From the NCBI RefSeq assembly GCF_019649055.1, contig NW_026570352.1:1-64000 (forward strand): DNA of 64,000 nt. The letters run 5' to 3'. The stretch is from Paramacrobiotus metropolitanus (taxonomy: Eukaryota; Tardigrada; Eutardigrada; Parachela; Macrobiotidae). The translations under genes and the position numbers were made by a program. How positions within the stretch are numbered: the stretch's first letter is position 1; each line of letters starts with the position of its first letter. The notes below the pieces were generated by a model that did no database searches, was not told the origin of the DNA, and was given only the letters and a program-made list of their open reading frames with translations. Shown one piece after another: positions 35,420 to 48,014 of this stretch.

Positions 35420-38400
35420 CGATAGCCTGCCAAATTGACAGGGATGGGCATCCTGCCATTTGGCAGGTAACACGCCGAAATTCATAACTAATTATAGCAG
35501 TGTAGTACTGAGTCAGGCAAGCATTTAATCGAAAGGCCTCACAAAGCTCTTCAATTCCCATACAGTGTTGTGGTCGTCGAGTTGACCAGTGGTCAGCGAT
35601 AATAAAAATTGTTAAAAAAACTGCGTTTTTGGGCCGGTATGTGTTAAAACAGATACAGTGTCCACGCTTTTCAATAAAAAACGATATAAAACGATTATTA
35701 GGTTGGCAAAAACAGCAAATGCGTACTTACCAGTACGTATGCGGTGTCTGTCGCTTATGTCGGCGTTAGGTTGCATGTTAATAAATCTTCGTTGTTGTCG
35801 CTTACTGTTTTTAGCCGACTTTTGGTCACGTTATAGTGAATACAGGTTACAGAGGGCACTCTACATAAAGCCTCAACAATATTTAAGCAGTTTATAAGCC
35901 AATAACCACAGCGACAACTACCCGAACCACATCACCTACGTCCTACAGTATAGGGTGTGTGCCGCATCGGCAGTGAAAAACTATACTCGCATGGTCCTTT
36001 CCGTTATTATCCGTTATGGCACGGTAACACAACGAAGCCCATGCGTCCGCGGAATGCAGAAATGCTATACAAGTTCAAAAATGTCTACGTACCTTTATAT
36101 CAGGTTCAAATCTTATCATTTCTTCTAACCTGGACTAGTTATATTGTGTAGTATATTCGGTTCTCGAATATAGATCTGAATTTTTACATGGCAGTCGGCA
36201 AAATTTTCGTGTCAGCAAACGGAAAACACTTTTCGGTCCACGATCCGCGGCAGTTCTTGTTGTTTTACACTATATTGGTAAATAGTTTTCCAAATTTCGC
36301 TAAAAAAAGCGGTTTTTGAAAATTTTCGAGCTTACTGACCACCGGTCATTTCGATGACCACCGAAATACCAGCCTTTGTATTACCTTTTTTGCCCGATTT
36401 TTTGATTCCATGTGAGGCTTTTCACCAAGCTTTTGAGATTTTAGATCGAATTTACAGTTTTATTGCTGAAATAGCACTGTGCCCATCCCTGTCAAACTTG
36501 GCAGGAAATTTTAGAATGACCGTGCTCGTCCACTGTCCAGTCATTTTTCTTGCCATTTAATGATTTTGCAATAAGGGCCGCCAGGTCCGGTCGAAAAATT
36601 TATTGTGAAATTATCTACTGTTGGGAGGCTGCAAGGGCAACCAAGACCTTCGCGAACCCAAAATTCCTGATTTTGGGCACCTTTGGTCACTTGGTGCATG
36701 CCCAGGCCACACTGTGTTTGACAGTCCAATTTTTTAAAATGTCACTTGTTACGCCGGTACACGCATAGCGGTCATTTGAAAGGCGACTCTGTTTATGAGC
36801 TTTATTGCTAAACTTGTGTTTGTGCATGATGCGTTTTATTACAGCTTGTTTAACTGCGTGTGTGTGTGCATGGATGAGCACGTTATGGCTTTGGCCATAA
36901 CGCTTGACAATCTAAGAGATTGTTCTCATGTTTATTTCCTCATGAAAGTTACCGAACTTTCTAGAATCGTTGCAACACGGTTGCACTAAGATATAAGGTT
37001 TTGCTTTGCTGTGAATGATATCGATCATTCCAGCGATCGGTCTACCATTTCCTGTTGCTTTCCATCTCATTGTTATTCTTGCTTGTTGTGTGATTAAAGT
37101 TATAGTTAAGAACTATTACTTTCACTTTCCGTCAGCACAGTATACGAGTATATTACGCAGTCATATACGGCACTGGCCCCGTATTACACTTAACATCTCT
37201 GTTGTGAAATTTAACTAAAGAATATGATCAATCTGCGTTACGGGATCTTCTAAAAAAAGAGTCCGCCACCCTGCCATTTGACAGGGATGGACGGGAACGG
37301 GTTAAACCGGCAAATCTTTCCGGAAGATGCATCTGTCCGAAGCCCGGACGGCTACTGCCGCACATTGCTCGCAAAATTATTTGTCCGTTGGCGCAGATTG
37401 TAGCCCTACCCTGAAATTTTGCACAGGCGACTACATTATTTATTTCAATCCATTATCATTATATTCTCAGAAATTTGTCGCTTTTTGAAACCGCACACTG
37501 TGTAGTAGCTGACAGTAAAGTGTGACTGAACTGATAGCCAGCACCTAAAGCGTCTTTCAAGGTCACTAAGAGAGAAATCATTCTCACAACAACACCAGGT
37601 TCAATCGCAATGTCGCAAACAGTAACTCCTCCAAATGTTTGTTTTGCTACAATGCTGAAGCTCAGTCAGAACATGGTTTTGATTATATTTTAAGAGGTTT
37701 GCGCGTTATTAAGAAGTTCCAGGTATTTTATTACATTTCCGGTTTAGCTTGCAATTATTCGACATGTTAAATTTGTTAAATATGATGTCAGTCTACGATC
37801 TTGTACGCACAGCCATATACCGTTTGTTCTTCGAAACGTTTACCAAAAGAAAAGAGGCTGTTTTACTTTAATCTCGACGTTCTACAGTATGTGCTCAAAA
37901 TCTGTATGTCTTGTCTGAACATTTGGACAACTCCAATACATACAATTCACACAGCAAATCAATATCGTTTTTGGTAATCTGGTGGTAAAGGTCGTGCATG
38001 ATCGGATGGCATGCGACACGTCCGGGGAGCCACTGTTATCGGCAAATACCTTGTCGATTTTTTTTGAAACCCCAATACAATTCAGAACCAGAAATTTTAT
38101 TATCAATAGGTAACCATAGAAGAAAAATTAAAATAGTGTTCTCTGTAAACGTACTATACGATTACAGTATATTGTATAAAATGCGCCGATTCCGAAGGCC
38201 GGATTATAATATTATTATCGAAACGGAAATCATTGGTTTACAATTTCCTTCACGGATTACAACGGTTAGCAGAGCAGCGCAAATTCAAATTCATAATAAT
38301 TATTAAGTGATGTTAACCCGTTCCACACTATGCGTGTTAGACCGACATGGTGGAGGACTTCTTCTCTCTTATTCGTAACTATGGTCATAGGTTGGTTTTA

Positions 38401-40140
38401 ATTGTTTTGTTTCAAAAAACAGATGTTAGACTACAGTTTGCGATGTATAACCGTTAACTCCCTCATGTCCGTAAGTTCCAGGGAGTGGCCAAACATGGTC
38501 AAAACTGACCAAACGGAGTTCTCTGAGGTCCTGCTTCCTTTACAGCCAACTCCACATCAGATAATTCCCAGAAAAATTATGAAAGAAGTAACTGCTAAGC
38601 TCTATACAAAATTGAAGCATAGTTCAGAGAAAAAACGTTCAGTGGTCTGTGCTGGTCAATTGAAAATACCATGTCGGTTTTGACACGGTTGGACACGGTA
38701 CTAAATAATTATTATTCTTCAGAAATTCATATCAATTGACAGAAGCATCGTACACGGTACAATAAACAATCAAAAGAAAGCCCATAAATTGTTGTATTAA
38801 CTGACTGGACCATAATGGTCAGCGAAGTGACCACTGGTCAGCACAGACCGGAAACCCGAAAATGCAATTTTGACTAAACGCCATTAAAATAAATGTAAAA
38901 AAATGCAAAACAGTTTTGTAATGACTGCCCTCGCTATCTTCGAAATGGCTATGACCCGTACTATCTACAATATAACCGCATAAACGACTGAACGTCGGAT
39001 CGGAATAGTTGCGTGAACGGCTGTTTCGGCTATTGGCTGTACTGTGCGTTTGCTTGTGTGCGGAGTGCTATTATTGGCAACATGCCTCGTCCTTCGAGCT
39101 GGCTACTCCATTGTTCATCGAACAATTCGTATTTTCTTTGCAAATTTTATCTTAACTAAACTGTAGCAATGAGTGAGAAGTCCTGTAAAAGTTATTTATC
39201 TCGCGTTAATATGTACTCGGCTAGTGACGCTTGTGCCCTTGCATCAAGCACACATTTTGACCTTCCGGTCCATGAGCGCCCATATTACGGCATGCCTTGT
39301 AACTTGTAGAAATCAATGTGTGCGACGCTGAGAATATATCGCAGATTTGAAGTGACTTAGAAGTCTTGTCTTCTTTTCTCAATACCGAAATTTGTTGTTT
39401 TGTACATGTGCTGACGCAAGTATATATAACAGGCTTGGCAGAACTTTACTGACCTTGATGTGCTAAATTCCCGTATTTCTCAACAACTGGTCACTTGTAG
39501 AACAATTTGAAGAATTGACCACCGGTATATTAACGATGGTGATCATTTTCCGGAACCAGCCCGGCTCTTTATCTCTGGTGTCCGGTTCAGTTGTATAGCC
39601 GGATATAGCATTGCTTCCACTGCACATGTTACTCAAACTATGATCCACATTAGGGTCGATGACCAGTTGTTCCAGACATAAGCAGAAGTGACCAACTGTT
39701 GCGAAATATCCAACTACCACTTATGTAATGGTGCATTTTAATAATTTTTTGTTTTTAAATTTTTCTTGACCACTGGTCATCCCAATGACCATCACAATGC
39801 ACTTGTCGTAAAGTACTCATTGAGATCTTTCGTTTGAGCTATTGACATATTCTATGCGATTTTTTTATCAGTTGTTATAAACGGCAATGGATAACATGTC
39901 GGCGCAACATGGTTACCATGCGTGTTAGGCCGACATGGTCATCTCCTGCTTGACCTATGGTCGCTAAAATTTCAAAAAAATTATTTTTTTCTTAATTGAA
40001 TTTTTCTGTCCCAGACTGCCAGTTTTCAAAACTGTAGTGCCATCCCTTCTGGTACCCGGTTTTCCTGGGAGATATATCTGAAGTGGAGCACACAGAATAT
40101 ACTGCGTGTTAACCCAGCCCAACCCAGCGTGTTATAGATT
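35420..40140. repeat. Spacer with dispersed repeats
   Basis: No gene is evident. Several short sequences recur in both orientations: TGACC-NNN-GGTCA at 35583-35595, 36336-36348, 38828-38840 and 39767-39779; CATCCCTGTCAA or its complement near 35430-35455, 36484 and 37274-37288; and GCGTGTTAGRCCGACATGG at 38328 and 39922. They probably mark fragments of one or more non-autonomous transposons, but terminal repeats and target duplications could not be delimited. Confidence 0.5.
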
Positions 40141-40444
40141 ACAATGAAATTCTATCAAATTTTCAGAGAAAACCTTGCTAATCTACTAAATTGATCTTCA
40201 AAACCGCAACTTGCTTAACCAGTTGACACTCTAGCGGCGGCTTACTTGTAATCGACATCAACGATATATATCGCGCCGGTACATACTGTAAACCTTTCAC
40301 ACTTGTGTACAGAAACTGCATTATTTTGCTGCTGTTTGTGGAAGCGGTGTATATACCACTTCCAATGTGCGCTTTGCAAGCGTACAAACGGCATACAGTT
40401 TTTTTCAAATTCGGGGCTCCAAATACATATTCATAAATTTCAAG

Positions 40445-42741
40445 ATGTTGGTCGCATTGATTGCAACGCTGGCGATCCTGTGCCAGCCGGTAGCACTACA
40501 ATTCGGTTCTCGTGAATCCGTAGCCGATACCGTGATTCCCGGTGATATTGTGCTGGAGACGAGTTCCATGGGATACGATGGAGGTCCATCAGCTGAGATG
40601 CGACCAGCAGCGGAAAAATACAATCAGTGTATGCAGCGTGTGGAAGCGGTGCTGTCCGCCCTGGACACCATCAACCAGGACAAAACCCTTTTTCCCGGCG
40701 TCAAACTCGGTAAACAATTTGACATCGATATGAATTCTGCCAATGTCAGCCATCCTACCGCAAAAGCTGATTTGTAATTAGCGAAAATAAATCACTAACT
40801 CGTATTACAGTAATATTCTCATACAGGAAATTCTGATGGCAGCAGCCTCTGGATTTCTTGCAATCATTATACAAACTAACAACGTTTTTAGAGGGAAATA
40901 TACGGGGTATACATATATTAGATTATTAGTAAATTAACTGCAGCGTATTTTGTTTTGTTTCGGTAGTTGGTCGCTGAAATAAAATTGACGGAAAAAAAGT
41001 TATGCGAAGTCGTTGTTTGTTTGTAAATTTGCAGGAGCCAAGATATCGGATCACTGTTTTATCGATACTGTCGATATCTATCAACCGGTAACCCGAGTAT
41101 CTAGCCAGCCACGGTTCGAAGTAGGTCCTAATCAAAGCGACAGCTCCACCATTATAAACGTCGATCCAGTACTAAACTTAGTCGCTATCCACCGGGGCTT
41201 GACGATGAAACCGTACCCAGATGACACGTCAAGATTCAAGCAGCAATTCGGTCTTTTCAACATGACCAGTATGTGATCCTAATTTATTAGGCGCAATGTT
41301 AAGCGAAATGTACAAGATATGGAAAAATTAAGCAAACCGTGTTCGGGTCAATTTACGACTCGATCTGTACAAGATTAACTTCAAATTTTCTACTACATTT
41401 CGAATTTACTAAATAATTTAATATGTTCTGCTTGCGGATTTAATGTGCTCTTTCGATTCAGAGTTTCATAAGAAAAAAATAACCTTTTCCTATTTTGTCC
41501 AGCTTTGACTGGAAAGGATCAGGGCAAAGCACTGGCTGATACGTTGGCCTTTTTCAACTGGACGTACGTTAACTCTGCCGCTTTCGAGGACCCCGAAACC
41601 AACGCGCGCCTGCAGCGATTTTTAGCGGAAGCGCAAAAACACCATATCTGCATCAAAACCAACCTGTCAATTCGTGCGCGAACTGGTGGCGACGAAGGTT
41701 ACGACGGCGATTCCGAAACACTGCAGCGAATAGCACGAGACAGCCCCACAGTACCGGTTCTGGTCGTGTTTGCTCCGCCAAATATCATGACCGTCGCCTG
41801 GATGGTTGACTTTTTCAAGCAAGCGAAGAACCGTTCAGAAAAAGGACTGCTGTATGTGGGTTTGGTTCAGGATCCCGCCGATTTAGCTCAATTCCAAGGG
41901 GCGTTTCTGGAGGGCGAAATTCAGGGCTCTCTGACGTTAAAACTCAAACCGCCGGCACAGACCGCGTTTGAGCAACACTTGGTTAATTTAAAGCCTGGGC
42001 AAGAAGCTTACCGAAATCCGTATTTCCAGCGCTTTTGGGAGACGAAGTTCAGCTGCAAGATCGACGGGACCTCACCGGCTGACCCCAAATGGCGACAGTC
42101 TGACTGGAAATCCTGCAACGCGAATTTGAGTCTGAAGAAGGCTAATTTCACTACCGACGCAAAAGCAGCAAGACTTTACGAAGCGGTTCAATTTTACGCG
42201 AAAGCGCTAAAGAACTATCTTGGGCACGGTAGTGCGGCGAGGGATGCACGATTGCAAGTGCCCGCTCAGATCGATGGAGCGGTTTTTTACAATTCTCTTT
42301 TAAAAACGCCGATTAGTCAAGGTAAAAGTGCAACCGAAACTATTAAACATAAAGCGTCGCCATTATCTTTGTCTTTAGGGGAATTCGAAATCTATAGTTA
42401 TCACAAGGTGGCCAGTGGCGGCGAGCAGCCAATCTTGCCTAAGAATGCCGGTTCGTGGCTTCGTTCTTTTAACATATTCCGTGAGATAATAAATTATTGT
42501 CGTTGTAGGTGAGGATGAGGTGCGGTTATATTACGAGCGCCTGGAAAAAGCCCGTGGAAGTTACGCTAATGTGAAAGTAGGCGACTGGAGCCCGTCTAAG
42601 CTCGATATCCACGTGGACAAGATTCAGTGGCCGCGGGGTCATGCAGGCATCCCAAAATCGCGAGCCAGCGAGCCCTGTGCAAAAGGCCAGAAGCAGGTCT
42701 TCGGAGAGAATACATGCTCCTGGGTATGCGCTGCCTCCTAG
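40445..42741 (+). CDS. Soluble metabotropic-glutamate-receptor-like ectodomain protein
   Basis: Exons 40445-40709, 41035-41268, 41503-42450 and 42509-42741 join in agreeing phase (all introns phase 1) to 1680 bases, 559 residues plus stop. The start gives a signal peptide (MLVALIATLAILCQPVALQ). A type 1 periplasmic-binding-protein fold (ANF receptor region) follows: helix 1 ending in LFPGVKLG then C, the FFNWTYV segment that in family C receptors reads GWNYV, and PVLVVFAPP later. The end (SEPCAKGQ...TCSWVC) matches the start of the nine-cysteine domain of family C GPCRs, then stops at TAG. No seven-helix part follows. The segment carrying the Ser/Thr contacts for glutamate is too divergent to recognise, so glutamate binding is doubtful. 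It is probably a secreted ligand-binding protein. The third donor (GTTCGT) is weak, and GTATGC just before the stop could be an alternative donor. Confidence 0.75.
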
Positions 42742-42744
42742 GAG

Positions 42745-43580
42745 ACGGATTATGCATCACCTTGATTGGTTAACCAGGCGCACGCTGTTCGACATATCTG
42801 CAGCCTTTATGATTATAGTGAACGAAATAACAAAAAAAAACCTTTTCTGCTGGTGCTATATAACTTCAACACTGGCTTTATAACAGAACATCGAAAGACC
42901 CGTGTTGAATTTTAAACAAGTCTGTGACTTTGGTGTGTTTAAGATACGAACGAAGAAATGTCGACCTTCTTTCTGCCTCTCATAAATGCTCTAATAACCG
43001 CCCCTGCAATAAATAATCAGAAAATGATTCCTCATTTTTTGGGGTAGTCGCAAATAGCGAAAAGTGCTCACTTCCTGTAGACAGTAAGCGTTGACTTTTA
43101 AAAAGATAGATGGCTAAAGTATTTTTGATTCTTCGTTCGGCTGAAGAAAATCTTCCTTTATCAGCTTGTGAGGTTTTTTCTCAGCAAAAGGGTTGTGCAA
43201 CAACGTTTACAGCCAGACTCTCAGCATCGGTTACTACAGATCTGATACACGTTCGACGACTGTATTATGTTGATCTTTCGGTGACATGGAATAAAATTTT
43301 AAGGAAACTTGAATAATTGATTGCGGTTTTTATAGGGGAATGTCTTTTGTGTGACAGGTCACCATGTTCTTTATTCTTTAATAACCATATTATCAAACCC
43401 AAGGGCTCACATGTGGTGCCCCAAAAAACTATTCGCTGTGAAACTGAAGAAACTTGGTTACAGAGAATAGCCGCAGCACCGTGAAGGATAAATCCAAAAC
43501 GCTCTAAATAGTAGACAAGGTGTTGAGAAACAAAACGTGCACTGAGTAGTTTAATGCACACTAGAAATTACAAGGAATGC
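42745..43580. other. No gene; no transmembrane continuation of the receptor-like gene
   Basis: Searched by eye for the remaining cysteine-rich domain and seven helices of a family C receptor. No such frames appear on the plus strand. Confidence 0.5.
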
Positions 43581-43587
43581 TACGCGT

Positions 43588-43911
43588 CTAACTGCAGTCG
43601 GGTGTGGCGTCGTACTGTGCTCGCAGTGTGGCAGCTTTGCGATTGACTTCATCGCAGCTCATCTCGGAGTTGATGCGCACATCGGCCTTTCCCGGCAGGT
43701 TACAGGTCCTCGAGAAGTCGGTGGAGCACTGGCCGAATGAGCAGTCCTTGCGGGAGAAGGATCCGTCGCACATCATGTAGAAGGCGTTGCACGACGGGCC
43801 GCGGAATTTCTGTACAGTGTGCATGAACTTGTAGCATTCACCCAAGCCGGCATTGGCGGATACGCCAGCCAATAAACCGGCAACGATAAAAACAACAGCT
43901 AATTTGTGCAT
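43588..43911 (-). CDS. Small secreted eight-cysteine protein 2
   Basis: One exon of 107 residues: signal peptide MHKLAVVFIVAGLLAGVSAN, then eight cysteines with the same spacing as the copies at 32.2 and 46.1 kb. Family blocks KFRGPSCNAFYMMCDGSFSR and ADVRINSEMSCDEVNRKA are visible. It differs from the others in FSRTCNLPG where they have FEVTCPLPG. The upstream region (about 44022-44072) is closely similar to that of copy 3 (about 46581-46636), so the promoter was duplicated with the gene. No known family was recognised. Confidence 0.85.
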   Translation of the reverse strand: MHKLAVVFIVAGLLAGVSANAGLGECYKFMHTVQKFRGPSCNAFYMMCDGSFSRKDCSFGQCSTDFSRTCNLPGKADVRINSEMSCDEVNRKAATLRAQYDATPDCS

Positions 43912-43996
43912 TGTTTAAGTGGCGGGACACCGGTAATCAGAAAATGATCCAACTTGTAAGCGAATGAACGGTCTGCAACGGAGAGAGCAAAAGCAA

Positions 43997-44002
43997 TTTA
44001 TA
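43997..44002 (-). promoter_or_regulatory. Probable TATA box of secreted Cys protein 2
   Basis: TATAAA on the minus strand, 86 bases before the start codon at 43911, just inside the upstream block shared with copy 3. Confidence 0.45.
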
Positions 44003-44119
44003 GCGCATCAAGCTATACGCTGGAATTTTGCCTGGCAGCACAACATGGCCGAGATCGTTCACGCCTTACTGGAATTATACTGATCATTGCTGTACGCAGC
44101 CGGAACTGAATACTAAAAA

Positions 44120-46130
44120 GGCTTGCTAAGTTGGCACCGCACCCAGATTTTGAAATCAATGTCTTCGTTAAAATGCCGTCAAACAGCGACTGTTTTTACA
44201 ACAACGAATTATCTGGCAAAACCCATTAGCTTGGCGTCAGCACAAGTCAGATCGTTAACAAGCAATTTTTTAGCGAACGCGAAAATTCATTTAATTCAGT
44301 TACATAACTACCCTTCCTTTGAAACCATCTTCGCTGGTGGAACAATACAGACTACTATGTGATTGAAAGTCGACCTGCAGGCAAATTTCGATAAAGTCTG
44401 CAACAGAAGGTAGACAAAAAACTTATTCTACATGATAATGCAGCTGCGCCGGTAAATTACACCATGCAACACTTTAGCTCAGATTGTGCTTATATGCTCT
44501 AAAAGGAACGTCCAGTAGAAAAAAAATTTCTCTTGCAAAACTGCTCTAGTCAACAGGTACTACAAAATAACTGTTTTGTATCTGTGCTCTGTAGTCTGTA
44601 CAGTGGTCCAAAAATTTTACATTTCGGTAATTTAGTAAATATATTATATTATAACAGTTCTTTCAGAAACAATTTTAAAACTGGTAAAACATGTTCATGA
44701 TACTTGTACCTTGTTGCTGTTCGCATCTGCATCGTGATTGCTGAATTGTATTACCTACAAGCTCTTCAATTTTCACGTTTTAGCGGAAAACGACTTGTGT
44801 GCAAGGTATAAACTATAAATAATTAATTATGTATGTAATTTATGCCTTTCCTGTTTAAAATGATTATTCGAAGCCAGCCATGTTTTCATGAAAAATTATT
44901 ATTATTATTGCACTGGGTTATACCGGGTTTAAACTGTTGGTCGTTACCGAGAAAGGGTAAAACACAAAGTGTTTACCGGCATTATGCAGTCGTACAATTT
45001 TTTTACTGTGCTTAACATTGCTTGTAATTACTTTTAATTAATACGGTACTCGTTTTCGATTGAGCGATATAGCATTGGCGCGTCTAATATGTTCCGTGAC
45101 AGGATGGTTCATACTTCCTTGTATGACAGACACTCGTACATTTATCACACCTATCAGCCTATTCGACGATGGCGACTGTTAAAAGTGGGTGTTTCCGTTC
45201 TCCGAAAATGAGACTTAAAACAGGTCATTGGGTTGTAATTAAAATTTAGGAAAACGTTTTGCACTGTTAATTCTTATTGTCTCAGTACGTTGCAGGTACA
45301 GCGAAATGCACGTGTATAGTTGTATTAGTCCTAAATGCAGTCAGCTGAAATCCCGGTATCGCCTTTTAATGGTCAGAATAAACTGGGATTCGCTTTGAGA
45401 ATCGGTTTATTATTAATCGACATGGATGGTTACGAATCCTCTCATGAGAACTGACACATATTTTCAATGCAGGACCAGAAATAGTTGGAACTGGCCAGGC
45501 AAGGCAGCCCGTGGTTAAAAAGTTAATAACGAAATTAATTAAATCAACAAGCTTTGTGCAACAGTAAATGTTGCTCACAACGTTTTTAGGGAACATTTAA
45601 CCTGCGGCAAAACGGTGCATCCATCTGCTTCTTCAATCTTTAGTACAGAGTACCTACATTCTATATGCAGCAAAATATACCTGCAGCATCCAGCTTCATG
45701 CAGTAGCAAGTTAGTATTTAATATTTTGCATTCACCACTACGCTGTGACCTTTGCCTGATAGCGTAGTAGCCGGTTTGGTTTATTGTAGTAGTTGGTTTG
45801 GCGTGCCACATGTTTTTCGCCTGCATGAAATTACGTACACAGTCAGTCTCTCGAGTCACAGTGTCAGCTCGTGGCAAACAAGATTACAAGCCAACTTAAG
45901 AAATCTTTATCAGAACAAGTCATGCCCAACGTTGTAACAAATTCATGGGATGTTCATCATAAATGGTCATAAAGTCCCAAACATCTAAACCCACAGCACC
46001 ATAAACTGCTTAAAGTGCATTTTAACAGCTTTAACGTTAATAGTACGGCAGTAAGCCGGCGGGTTTCGTAATAGTATTGGCAAAAAAAATTGTTATTACG
46101 AGTATTAAGAAGTTTCATGAAAATCGGTTG
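44120..46130. other. No recognisable gene
   Basis: Spacer between two secreted-protein genes. Only short frames, no splice-linked exons, no clear element ends. Confidence 0.35.
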
Positions 46131-46140
46131 CAGTATGGGT

Positions 46141-46464
46141 TTAGCTACAGTTGGGGGTGGCATCGTACTGCTCCTGTAGGGCAGTGGCATTGCCGTTCAC
46201 TTCCTCGCAGGACATCTGGGAGTTGATGCGCACATCAGCCCGTCCTGGCAGCGGACAGGTCACCTCGAAATCCGTGGAACACAGGCCGAAGGAGCAGTCC
46301 TTGCGGGAAAATGATCCGTCGCACATCATGTAGAAGGCGTTGCAGGACTCGCCGCGGAATTTCTGCACTTTGTGCATGAACTTGTAGCATTCGCCCAAGC
46401 CGGCATTGGCGGATGCGCCAGCCAGTAAACCGGCAACGATCAATATTACCGCTAATTTATGCAT
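46141..46464 (-). CDS. Small secreted eight-cysteine protein 3
   Basis: One exon of 107 residues: signal peptide MHKLAVILIVAGLLAGASAN and eight cysteines in the family pattern. It is closest to copy 2 in the first half (KFRGESCNAFYMMCDGSFSR) and to copy 1 in the middle (FEVTCPLPGR). The C-terminal region is distinct (VNGNATALQEQYDATPNCS) and has gained an N-glycosylation sequon, NAT. The mosaic resemblance suggests gene conversion or varied selection within the family. Upstream sequence is shared with copy 2. Confidence 0.85.
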   Translation of the reverse strand: MHKLAVILIVAGLLAGASANAGLGECYKFMHKVQKFRGESCNAFYMMCDGSFSRKDCSFGLCSTDFEVTCPLPGRADVRINSQMSCEEVNGNATALQEQYDATPNCS

Positions 46465-46649
46465 TGTAAAGGTTAAGGGAAGCCCGTATTACTATAAAAT
46501 ACTGTAAAGCAACTGGACGGCTATTGTTATTTCTGCAGTCGTAGGCTTACTTGTTTTTTATCCACTTCACGTTGGGCGAAGGAATTTTGCCTGGCAGCGC
46601 AGAACGGCCGAGATAATTCACGCCTTAATGGAATTATGTATACTGCCTA

Positions 46650-48010
46650 ATAATGGACAAACCCGGAACCTAATATTTGCAGTGGTTGGTAAATTGGCAC
46701 CGCACTGTAGGTTTTCCAATAAACGTCTTCGTCGAAACCCAGTCAAGCAAGAGTAATTTTTCTTCAGAATAATTGCTGCTTTATTAAAGCGCATAAATTT
46801 AGAGACAATATTTGTCAGATCTTTAGAAAGCAATTTGTCAGGAGTGGAATTGCCATACCGATAGTTACATACAGTAAGTGCTTCTTCAGTACTCGTACTG
46901 TTTAACTGACCACGTTTCAACACCACTGCAGTATACAGTACTCAGGGTTTGGTTTTGCAGGAATGTCAAGTAATTTGAAAAAATAATACAAAGAGTACGT
47001 ATGCACAAAAACTGTTCAGTTTTAATTCGGCAATGCGTTCAAACCAAATGCTTGCCAACAGGGAGCTTGTCTATGGGCATAGCGTATTGGCGATACGCTA
47101 TGCCCATAGTGGCGATATGCGAACCCCACGAGTGTTTGAAGTGCCATAAGCATGTATATAAATACGGACACCACGGCCTGTCCTGCGCATTCTCGGCTGG
47201 TAGACACCAAGGCACGGCGCACCCGTTAGCATCGTGTGCCGTTCTTTTGTTTCAGCTGGGATCCCGGCAAAGTTAGAACCCGCGGCACTTCACATACGTC
47301 CGAACGACGTCCCGATGGCTGCACAACCTTTGCCTGGGAGAGGGGGATGTGCCTAGCATGGGATGTCACGTGTGTGGATACTGTTGCGCCTTCCCACCTT
47401 AAATCTTCGGCGGCTAATGCAGGTGCAGCCGCGGTGGAAGCAGAAGAGAAGAAGTCGCGGCTTTTTCTGTACTTGAGCGGCAGGTATATTTTTGCTCCGA
47501 TAGCCTTCGAAACAATGGGCCCTTGGAGACCGGCTGCTATTGCCATTATCAAAGAACTAGGCAGTAGGCAGACGAGTGGTACAGCAAACAGGCGAAAATC
47601 GTTCCCATGAATTTTTACGTCAAAGATTGTCGCTGGAGATACAACGGGGTAATGCGGTCTCGGTTTGGGTACCATGGAAGGAGCGGAAAAGTTTAATGAA
47701 GTTTTTATGTTGTAAAAATTGCCTAATACGTTGTACCACAGGTGAATAAAGTATACAATATTTACTTTGTAGTTTGCACCATCTGTAGACTGTAGCTGAT
47801 ATCGTATGGCTTCGACTGCTTCCTGTACCAGAAAATTATAGTGTAACGATAACAAAAACTGTATGTATATATAAGATTGACTTCAACGCTCAAGCGGCCA
47901 CATGGAAATTACGGTAGCACGCTTAATATACAAGAAAATGACAACTTCCGGAACACAAGTTTGGTTTTTATGCAAGGGTAGATACGTTGGCACAAGAAAT
48001 ACTGAGTCAG
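46650..48010. other. Unassigned region
   Basis: A 209-codon minus-strand frame at 47855-47226 is open but has a likely donor early (after ANYK) and no recognised domain. It could mix one exon with intron sequence. The antisense strand is also open. No gene is called. Confidence 0.3.
47071..47109. repeat. Perfect 17-bp hairpin
   Basis: Arms 47071-47087 and 47093-47109 are exact inverted complements around a 5-base loop, with core GGGCATAGCG. It lies in unassigned sequence and could be a transposon remnant or a transcribed hairpin. Confidence 0.8.
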
Positions 48011-48014
48011 TACG

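Noticed and set aside
42739-43580. Seven-helix continuation of the metabotropic-receptor-like gene
   Set aside because: No hydrophobic coding exons were found on the plus strand downstream.
47226-47855. Open minus-strand frame of 209 codons, early part resembling EAVEAIRYQLQ of binding-protein folds
   Set aside because: It crosses a probable donor after ANYK, the antisense strand is equally open, and no domain or continuing exon could be supported.
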